This document shows, piece by piece, positions 58,224-64,000 of a stretch of DNA of 64,000 nucleotides. This DNA is from Streptomyces sp. NBC_01478. Lineage in GTDB: Bacteria > Actinomycetota > Actinomycetes > Streptomycetales > Streptomycetaceae. Position 1 is the first letter of the stretch, and each line of letters opens with the position of its first letter. The position numbers and the translations under genes are program-made. The notes under the pieces are model-generated. The model ran no database searches and was not told the origin of the DNA. It saw nothing but the letters and a program-made list of their open reading frames with translations. The stretch spans positions 5,127,501 to 5,191,500 of the forward strand of contig NZ_CP109444.1 of NCBI RefSeq assembly GCF_036227225.1. Reading direction: 5' to 3'.

Positions 58224-59810
58224 TCACGGATTCGGCGCCCGCAACTCCCCCTTGACGACCTTCCCGCTCGCGTTCCGGGGCAGCTCCCCCACGAACTCCA
58301 CCACCCGCGGCACCTTGTAGTTCGCCATCTCCCGCCGCGCCCAGGCGATCAGGTCGTCGCCGGTCAGGGTCACCCCCGGCCGCCTTACGACATACGCCTT
58401 CCCGACCTCGCCGAGCCGCGCGTCCGGTACGCCGATCACCGCCACGTCCGCCACGTCGGGATGGACGCCGAGGAGCTGTTCTATCTCCGCCGGGTACGCG
58501 TTGAAGCCGCCGACGATGAACATGTCTTTGATGCGGTCGGTGATCCGGAGGTTGCCCGCGCCGTCCAGGACCCCGACGTCCCCGGTCCGCAGCCAGCCGT
58601 CCTCGCCCAGGACCTCCGCCGTGGCCGCCGCGTCCTCGTAGTAGCCCCGCATGACGTTGAAGCCGCGGACCAGCACCTCGCCCGGGGTGCCGGCGGGGGC
58701 CTCGACCCGGACCTCGGTCCCCGGGATCGCCCGCCCCGACGTCGACGCGATGACCGACGGATCGTCCCCGCGCCGGCACATGGTCACGATCCCGCTGGCC
58801 TCCGAGAGGCCGTACGCCGTGAGGACGGTCCCCACGCCCAGCTCGCCCCGCAACCGCTCCACCAACCGCAACGGCACCACCGCCGCCCCGGTCACCACCA
58901 GCCGCAGCGCCGACAGGTCGTGCGCGTCGCGGGCCGGGTGGTCGAGGAGGGACTGGTGGAGCGTGGGCGGGCCGGGGAGCACCGACACCCGCTCCGCCGC
59001 GATGTTCGCCAGCACCGTGTCGACGTTGAACACCGGCTGCGGGATCATCGTCGCGCCCCGCATCAGCGAGGCGATCACGCCCGCCTTGTAGCCGAAGGTG
59101 TGGAAGAAGGGGTTCACGATCAGATAGCGGTCGCCCTGCCTCAGGCCTGCCAGGTCGCTCCAGATCTCGTATCCCCGCAGCGTCTGCGCGTGCGTGATCA
59201 CCGCACCCTTGGGACGGCCCGTCGTACCCGACGTGAAGATGATGTCCGAGACGGTCGAGCCGTCCAACTCCCGCTCCCGCGCCCGCACTTCCGTCGCGCC
59301 CACGCCCTCCCCGCCCGCGAGGAAGTCCTTCCAGGTACGGAAGTCGGCGGGCGCGTCATCGGCCAGCACCACCACCTGCTCCAGCGCCGGGAGGCCGGGC
59401 AGCGGACCGTCCCCCGCCCCCTCCCCCGCGGCCCGCCTCAGCGACGCCACGTACGAGGTCCCCAGGAACGTCCCGGTCACGAACAGCAGCCGCGCCCCGC
59501 TGCTCCGCAGCACATACGCGGCCTCGCTCCCCTTGAACCGCGTGTTCAGCGGCACCAGTACCGCGCCCGCCGACACCGCGCCCAGCGCCGAGACGATCCA
59601 GTCCGTCGAGTTCGGCGCCCAGATGCCCACCCGGTCGCCGACCTCCACCCCGCTCGCGACACAGGCCGCCGCCGCGCGTTCCACCCGGGCGCCCAGTTCG
59701 GCGTACGAGATCCTCGTCCGGCCCTCCACCACCGCCTCGGCGTCCGCGTACCGCTCTGCGGCGGATCGCACCAGGCCCGGGATGCTGCCCCACTCCACGT
59801 CCGCACGCAT
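58224..59810 (-). CDS. FadD3-like acyl-CoA ligase
   Basis: 528 aa from the ATG at 59810, which follows GGGAGG. AMP-binding core motifs: FTSGTTGRPKGAVITH near residue 190, YGLSEASGIVTM, WLRTGDVGVLDGAGNLRITDRIKDMFIVGGFNAYPAEIE, and the catalytic Lys region NASGKVVKGELR at the end. The ligase activates a carboxylate with ATP and CoA. N-terminal wording (RADVEWGSIPGLVRSAAERY) fits FadD3-type ligases that act on steroid-ring-derived acids, but the substrate here is unproven. Two operator-like palindromes lie 24-67 bases upstream, shared with the divergent thiolase operon. Confidence 0.86.
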   Translation of the reverse strand: MRADVEWGSIPGLVRSAAERYADAEAVVEGRTRISYAELGARVERAAAACVASGVEVGDRVGIWAPNSTDWIVSALGAVSAGAVLVPLNTRFKGSEAAYVLRSSGARLLFVTGTFLGTSYVASLRRAAGEGAGDGPLPGLPALEQVVVLADDAPADFRTWKDFLAGGEGVGATEVRARERELDGSTVSDIIFTSGTTGRPKGAVITHAQTLRGYEIWSDLAGLRQGDRYLIVNPFFHTFGYKAGVIASLMRGATMIPQPVFNVDTVLANIAAERVSVLPGPPTLHQSLLDHPARDAHDLSALRLVVTGAAVVPLRLVERLRGELGVGTVLTAYGLSEASGIVTMCRRGDDPSVIASTSGRAIPGTEVRVEAPAGTPGEVLVRGFNVMRGYYEDAAATAEVLGEDGWLRTGDVGVLDGAGNLRITDRIKDMFIVGGFNAYPAEIEQLLGVHPDVADVAVIGVPDARLGEVGKAYVVRRPGVTLTGDDLIAWARREMANYKVPRVVEFVGELPRNASGKVVKGELRAPNP

Positions 59811-59833
59811 GAACGGCCTCCCTGCACCCACTA

Positions 59834-59850
59834 GCTGACTGACCGTCAGA
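59834..59850. promoter_or_regulatory. Operator-like copy, site 5a
   Basis: GCTGACT-GAC-CGTCAGA. The right arm is perfect and the left arm matches 5 of 7 positions. It lies 24 bases upstream of the CoA ligase start. Confidence 0.62.
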
Positions 59851-59860
59851 TTAGCTGTAG

Positions 59861-59877
59861 CCTGACGCCCTGTCAGC
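59861..59877. promoter_or_regulatory. Operator-like copy, site 5b
   Basis: CCTGACG-CCC-TGTCAGC matches 6 of 7 left and 5 of 7 right positions. It is centred 27 bases from site 5a, the same spacing as in the pair near 48964-49007, and 33 bases before the thiolase-like gene. Confidence 0.62.
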
Positions 59878-59909
59878 AGCCCCGGTGTTCACGCGGAGGT
59901 GCACGGAGC

Positions 59910-61073
59910 ATGGCCGGACAGCGCATGGCCGGACTGAAGGACGCGACCGCGATCGTCGGCATCGGACAGACCTCCTTCGCCAAGCAACTCCCCGAGGACG
60001 AACGGACCCTGGCCTGTCGCGCCGTACTCGCCGCCCTCGACGACGCGGGCATCTCCCCCAGCGAGGTCGACGCCCTCGCCTCCTACACGATGGAGGAGAC
60101 CGACGAGGTCGAGCTGGCGAAGGCGGTCGGCTTCGGGGACCTGACCTTCTTCAGCAAGGTGGGGTATGGGGGCGGGGGTTCATGTGCGACTGTCGCCCAC
60201 CTCGCCACCGCCATCGCCGCCGGGCAGGCGACGGTGGGTGTGGCCTGGCGGTCCCGGAAGCGGGGCAGCGGGGCGAGACCCTGGACCGACACGACCCGCC
60301 AACTCCCCACGCCCGCCCAGTGGACCCGCCCTTTCGGGCTCCTCCGCCCGGCCGACGAGATCGCCATGCTCACCCGCCGCTACATGTACGAGTACGGCGC
60401 GACCCGCGACCACCTCTTCAACGTGGCCCTCGCCTGCCGGAACAGGGCCAATCAGAATCCGGCGGCCATCATGTACGACCGCCCCCTCACCCGCGAGATG
60501 TACATGACCTCCCGCTGGATCAGCGAACCCCTCTGCCTCTTCGACAACTGCCTTGAGACGGACGGGGCGTTGGCCTGCGTGGTCGTCTCCCGCGAGCGCG
60601 CCCGCGACTGCCGGCGCACCCCCGTGTACGTCCACTCCGCCGCCCAGGGCCTCCCCGCCCAGCACCACGGCATGGTCAACTACTGGAACGACGACCCGCT
60701 CACCGGGCCCGCCTGGACCGCCGCCCGACACCTGTGGAAACACGCCGACTTCACCCCGCAGGACGTCGATGTCGCCCAGATCTACGACGCGTTCACCGCC
60801 CTCGTCCCGCTCTCCCTGGAGGGCTACGGCTTCTGCGGGCGCGGCGAAGGCGGTGCCTTCACGGAAGGGGGCGCCCTGGAGATCGGCGGCCGGCTCCCCC
60901 TCAACACCGGCGGTGGCGGGCTCTCCGAGGCGTACGTCCACGGCTTCAACCTGATCAACGAGGGCGTACGGCAGTTGCGCGGCACCAGCACCGCCCAGGT
61001 CCCGGACGCCGCCACCTGTCTGGTGACGGCGGGCGAGGGCGTCCCCACCTCAGCCCTGCTGCTCACGAAGTGA
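59910..61073 (+). CDS. Thiolase-fold lipid-transfer/aldolase-like protein (Ltp type)
   Basis: 387 aa, SCP2-thiolase fold: AIVGIGQTSFAKQ at the start, DDAGISPSEVDALASYTME, KVGYGGGGSCATVAHLATAIAAG, DVAQIYDAFTALVPLSLEGYGFC and PLNTGGGGLSEAYVHGFNLINEGVRQLRG. The usual thiolase nucleophile motif is altered, as in Ltp2-type steroid side-chain aldolases, which work as a complex with a DUF35 protein. That partner is the next gene, 18 bp downstream. Retro-aldol or thiolytic cleavage of a CoA thioester is the expected role. An in-frame ATG at 59925 (MAGLKD) is also possible. Confidence 0.85.
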   Translation: MAGQRMAGLKDATAIVGIGQTSFAKQLPEDERTLACRAVLAALDDAGISPSEVDALASYTMEETDEVELAKAVGFGDLTFFSKVGYGGGGSCATVAHLATAIAAGQATVGVAWRSRKRGSGARPWTDTTRQLPTPAQWTRPFGLLRPADEIAMLTRRYMYEYGATRDHLFNVALACRNRANQNPAAIMYDRPLTREMYMTSRWISEPLCLFDNCLETDGALACVVVSRERARDCRRTPVYVHSAAQGLPAQHHGMVNYWNDDPLTGPAWTAARHLWKHADFTPQDVDVAQIYDAFTALVPLSLEGYGFCGRGEGGAFTEGGALEIGGRLPLNTGGGGLSEAYVHGFNLINEGVRQLRGTSTAQVPDAATCLVTAGEGVPTSALLLTK

Positions 61074-61091
61074 AATGAGGAGTCGACCACC

Positions 61092-61508
61092 ATGCTCACT
61101 CCGCTCACCGACGCCGACGGCGCCCCCTTCTGGCAGTACGCCCGCGAGGGCCAACTCCGCGTCCAGACCTGCGCCGACTGCGCCGAGCCCCGCTTCCCGC
61201 CCCGCCCCTGCTGCCCGCACTGCCAGTCCTTCGCGAGCGAGTGGCGGGAGGTGAGCGGGCGCGGGCGGGTGTGGTCGTACGTCTTCCCGCACCCCCCGCT
61301 CCTGCCCGACTACGCGGCCGTCGCGCCGTACAACGTGATCGTGGTCGAGCTGGTCGACGCCCCGCGGATCCGGCTGGTCGGGAATCTCGTCGGCGAAGCC
61401 GGGGCCGCGATCAACTCCCTTTCCCCGAACCGGATCCGGATCGGGGCGCGGGTGCAGGTCGTGTTCGGCGCGGACGGGCTTCCGCAGTGGGTTCTGGAGC
61501 GGCCATGA
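61092..61508 (+). CDS. Zn-ribbon OB-fold protein (DUF35), partner of the thiolase-like protein
   Basis: 138 aa. An N-terminal rubredoxin-like zinc ribbon, CADC then CCPHC (residues 27-46), precedes a DUF35 OB-fold (GRGRVWSYVFPHPPLLPDYAAVAPYNVIVVEL) and RIRIGARVQVVFG at the end. DUF35 proteins bind acyl-CoA and stabilise thiolase-like enzymes in archaeal mevalonate and steroid-degrading complexes. The stop overlaps the next ATG (ATGA). Regulated with the upstream gene from the 59834-59877 operators. Confidence 0.9.
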   Translation: MLTPLTDADGAPFWQYAREGQLRVQTCADCAEPRFPPRPCCPHCQSFASEWREVSGRGRVWSYVFPHPPLLPDYAAVAPYNVIVVELVDAPRIRLVGNLVGEAGAAINSLSPNRIRIGARVQVVFGADGLPQWVLERP

Positions 61509-62278
61509 CGCTCGGCATCTCCGTCGACAAGGACACGGGCGTCGCCGTCGTCACCCTCGACCGGCCGCGCAAGCTCAACGCCATCGACCTCGCGACAGCC
61601 GCCGAACTGGCGGCGATGTGGCGGGAGTTGCGGTTCGACGGCTCCGTACGGGCCGTCGTCCTCACCGGGGCCGGGGAGCGCGCCTTCTGCACCGGCCTGG
61701 ACCGGGACGCGGTCGTGCCGCAGCCCGACTCGCCGTACATGCAGGACGATCCGCTGCTGCACATCGGGCCGAAGGCCAACGACCTCTGGAAACCGGTGAT
61801 CTCCGCCGTGTCCGGGATGGCCTGCGGCGGGGCCTTCTATCTGCTGGGCGAGAGCGAGTTCGTCATCGCCGACAGGGCCGCCGTGTTCTTCGACCCGCAC
61901 ACCACCTACGGCATGGTCAGCGCGTACGAGTCGGTGCTGATGGCACACCGGATGCCGTACGGCGAGGTCGCGCGGATGATGCTCATGGGGACGGCGGAGC
62001 GGATCTCGGCACGGCGGGCGTACGAGCTGGGGCTCGTGTCCGAACTCACCGCGCCCGGCGGGGCGTTGGCGGCCGCCGTGGCCTGTGCGAGCGTCATCGC
62101 CGGGTATCCGACGGAGGGTGTCCAGGGCACCGTACGGGCGTTGTGGGCGGCGAAGGAGGCGGCGCGGGCGCAGGCCTATGCGCAGGCGCCGCCGCTCATC
62201 GCGCTCGGGAATCTGCCGACGGAGCGGCAGGCGGAGCTGTTCGCCGCCCGTGGGAACGGCGGCTTCCGGACCCGGTGA
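61505..62278 (+). CDS. Enoyl-CoA hydratase/isomerase family protein
   Basis: 257 aa. Crotonase fold: GVAVVTLDRPRKLNAIDLATAAEL, VVLTGAGERAFCTGLDRDAV (first oxyanion strand), ISAVSGMACGGAFYLLGESEFVIAD (second oxyanion Gly-Gly) and ARRAYELGLVSEL. The usual catalytic Glu pair is not obvious, since the second position lies in FFDPHTTYGMVSAYES, so hydratase, isomerase or hydrolase cannot be decided. The ATGA overlap with the DUF35 gene shows co-translation. Last gene of the thiolase operon. Confidence 0.88.
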   Translation: MTLGISVDKDTGVAVVTLDRPRKLNAIDLATAAELAAMWRELRFDGSVRAVVLTGAGERAFCTGLDRDAVVPQPDSPYMQDDPLLHIGPKANDLWKPVISAVSGMACGGAFYLLGESEFVIADRAAVFFDPHTTYGMVSAYESVLMAHRMPYGEVARMMLMGTAERISARRAYELGLVSELTAPGGALAAAVACASVIAGYPTEGVQGTVRALWAAKEAARAQAYAQAPPLIALGNLPTERQAELFAARGNGGFRTR

Positions 62279-62281
62279 GGG

Positions 62282-62827
62282 TCAACTCACCGCTGTGGCA
62301 CGGCCGTCGACGACACAGTGGTCCACCGGGGTGGAGCTGCCGAGGAAACGCACCCGCACGGTCGCCTTGCCGTTGGCCGGCACCTTGACGTCCGTGTAGT
62401 TGTAGTCGACCTCGTTGTCCTGGGCGTCCTCGAAGGTGACGTCGACGGAGAAGGTGGCCTTGCGGCTGTTCGGGTTGCCGACCTCGACGGTCGCGTACGG
62501 CTTCTTCGCCGTCGCGCAGCTCACCAGCTTCGCCGTGCCGTCCAGCAGGCTGCTGCCGCTGCCGGAGGTGGCCGTAGAGGTGGGTGTAGAGCGGTAGTTG
62601 GGCCGGTGGGTGTACGAACTGCCCCCGGACGAACCGCCTGATGAACCGCCCGACGTCGATGACGTCGACGTGTCGTGATCCTGGCTGGAGCTGCTGCACC
62701 CGCCCCCTCCCCCGCTGCTCCCGTGCCGGCTGCTGCTGTGGTGCCGTCCGGTGGAGAAGCCGGTGAGGGTGAGAACCGTCAATGCCAGTACTGCCGTGAA
62801 TCTGAGCCTGCGCCCCCGCGTCTGCAT
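62282..62827 (-). CDS. Secreted protein with Ser/Gly linker
   Basis: 181 aa. The N-terminal signal RRLRFTAVLALTVLTLTGFSTG has no lipobox cysteine at its end. A long Ser/Gly-rich linker with a single Cys follows (residues 30-75). The C-terminal 90 residues are a beta-sandwich-like domain (ATVEVGNPNSRKATFSVDVTFED, KVPANGKATVRVRF) with one Cys near each end, likely a disulfide. The pattern resembles FxLYD/DUF4352-type extracellular domains. Convergent with the crotonase gene (3 bp between stops). Function unknown. Confidence 0.75.
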   Translation of the reverse strand: MQTRGRRLRFTAVLALTVLTLTGFSTGRHHSSSRHGSSGGGGGCSSSSQDHDTSTSSTSGGSSGGSSGGSSYTHRPNYRSTPTSTATSGSGSSLLDGTAKLVSCATAKKPYATVEVGNPNSRKATFSVDVTFEDAQDNEVDYNYTDVKVPANGKATVRVRFLGSSTPVDHCVVDGRATAVS

Positions 62828-62859
62828 CCGATCATGGTACCGACCTCAACGGGCGCCGC

Positions 62860-64000
62860 TCACGCGGTCCTTGCGGTGCCCGTCCCCTTCTCCGCGTCGA
62901 GGGCGTACACACAGCGGTCCTTGCTGCACGCGTACACGACGCCGTCTCGCACCACCGGCGCTCCGGTGATCTCGCCGCCGGTCGCGAGCTTCCAGCGCAG
63001 CCGGCCGTCGTCGGCCTTGAGGGTGTAGAGGAGGTGGTCGGTGGAGCCGAAGTGGATCCGGCCCTCGGCGACCGCGGGGGCGCCCACGATGTCGCCGCCC
63101 GCCTGGAAGCGCCACTTGGGGGTGCCGGTGACCGCGTCGAGCGTGTAGAGGCCCTTGCCGCTGCCGACGTGGACGTGTCCCGCGGCGACCAGGACCGGTT
63201 CGATCGAGGCCCGGGACTCGGTCGCGATGCGCCAGCGGTCGCGGCCGTCGGCGGCGTCGAGGGCGTAGACCGTGCCGAGGTAGTCGGCGAGGTAGATGCC
63301 GCCGCCGGTGACCGCGGGGCCGGGGGCGAAGGTGGGCGGGCAGAGGAACACCGCGGGGGCCTCGAAGTGCCAGCGGACCCGGCCGCTCGCCACCTCGACG
63401 GACAGCACGCGGGTGCCGGCGGCGACGTACACCTGGCCGTCCGGGGCGGGGGTGATCCGTACGGGTACGCCGCCGCAGGAGGCCGCGTCGCCGATCGGGT
63501 AGGCCCAGCGCTCCTCACCCGTCCGGGCGTCCAGGGCGCGCAGCCGGGCGTCCTGCCACACGTACACGGTGCCGTCGTGCAGCGCCGGGCCCGCCTCCGG
63601 GGACTCGAAGTCGGTCTGCGCGCCGGTCAACTGCCAGAGCTGCTGCCCGGTGGACGCCTCCCATGCCTGCACTCCGCCGCCGCGCGTCCCGGTGAGGACG
63701 GTGCCGCGCTCGGCCTTGAGGGAGTACACCCAGGCATCGGTGGACAACCGCCACAGGTCGCCGCCCTCACGGGCGTCCAGGGCGAAGAGGGTGGGGCCGT
63801 CCGAGGCGTGGATACGGCCGTCCGCGACCGCCATCGACCAGGCGACGTCCCGGGTCTTGAAGGAACGGCGGCCGGTCTGCACGTCGAGCGCGTGCACCTC
63901 GAAGGAGGTGACGTAGACCAGGTCGCCGGCGACGGTCGGGGTGCCCCAGACGTCGTTAGACATGCGGAACCGCCAGGGGCGCCAGCCGGAGGCGGTCTCC
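62860..64000 (-). CDS. PQQ-like beta-propeller repeat protein (partial, runs off the window)
   Basis: The frame is open from the stop at 62860 to the right edge; upstream of the internal Met at 63963 it continues in frame as TASGWRPWRFR, so the true start lies outside. The visible 380 residues are about eight to nine blades of the quinoprotein-like type, each about 40 aa with a V-Y-V/A-x-x-G...A-L-D-x-x-T-G-x-x-x-W pattern. In Streptomyces such propellers often form the C-terminus of membrane Ser/Thr protein kinases or stand alone; the kinase part, if any, is not in view. There are no PQQ-binding catalytic residues, so it is a sensor or scaffold by inference. Confidence 0.86.
   Translation of the reverse strand, partial: ETASGWRPWRFRMSNDVWGTPTVAGDLVYVTSFEVHALDVQTGRRSFKTRDVAWSMAVADGRIHASDGPTLFALDAREGGDLWRLSTDAWVYSLKAERGTVLTGTRGGGVQAWEASTGQQLWQLTGAQTDFESPEAGPALHDGTVYVWQDARLRALDARTGEERWAYPIGDAASCGGVPVRITPAPDGQVYVAAGTRVLSVEVASGRVRWHFEAPAVFLCPPTFAPGPAVTGGGIYLADYLGTVYALDAADGRDRWRIATESRASIEPVLVAAGHVHVGSGKGLYTLDAVTGTPKWRFQAGGDIVGAPAVAEGRIHFGSTDHLLYTLKADDGRLRWKLATGGEITGAPVVRDGVVYACSKDRCVYALDAEKGTGTARTA

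Overview
The window is chromosomal DNA from a Streptomyces or a very close relative. Evidence: GC is very high with G/C in third codon positions, many genes start at GTG and overlap as ATGA or GTGA, and families typical of the genus are present (Scr1-type XRE plus DUF397, SARP/NB-ARC/TPR, coenzyme F420 genes, many LLM oxidoreductases). I see no rRNA, intact prophage, insertion sequence or CRISPR array.

Layout. 1-4357: right-hand end of a biosynthetic cluster (ROK-family kinase, NDP-sugar-type reductase, GT2 glycosyltransferase, 2-oxoglutarate/Fe oxygenase), best explained as a C7-cyclitol (validamycin/acarbose-like) or other saccharide pathway that continues upstream. 4386-7137: SDR and aldo/keto reductase controlled by a divergent TetR regulator with two visible operators. 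7439-8189: tRNA-Arg(CCU) followed by gene debris. 8190-11581: membrane protein and a two-component system. 11657-14435: complete graspetide (ATP-grasp RiPP) operon with precursor, ATP-grasp ligase, PIMT-type methyltransferase and a small DUF6087-like protein. 14676-17197: RsbW-like ATPase, XRE/tetratrico regulator and GNAT. 17301-18419: one AT-richer, probably acquired gene with a nuclease-like N-terminus. 18728-32000: housekeeping and regulatory genes (DUF475, MFS/ArsR pair, glutathione peroxidase, MerR, DUF397/XRE, GPP34, a D-Ala-D-Ala carboxypeptidase with a huge acidic cytoplasmic tail, a GT-C-like membrane protein).

31993-62278 contains a dispersed catabolic programme: SDRs, two LLM flavin/F420 oxidoreductases, two amidohydrolases, an aldehyde dehydrogenase, a FadD3-like CoA ligase, a thiolase/Ltp-like protein with its DUF35 partner, and an enoyl-CoA hydratase. 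Five separate promoter regions for these genes carry the same palindrome, TCTGACG-N3-CGTCAGA, so they probably form one regulon controlled by a repressor not encoded here. The coenzyme F420 gene fbiC and a Ddn-type F420 nitroreductase lie between them.

Other items of note: a 1.44-kb non-coding element (36673-38111) made of about 250-bp terminal inverted repeats facing inward onto arrays of about 95-bp repeats; a pair of related secreted proteins that look like beta-pore-forming folds (49964-51554); a 64-residue peptide with four NVHAT repeats just downstream of a SARP/NB-ARC/TPR regulator (57921-58115); and two proteins that appear to be catalytically dead members of enzyme families (ADP-ribosylglycohydrolase-like, L,D-transpeptidase-like). 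Families were recognised by eye from motifs; no database search was possible.
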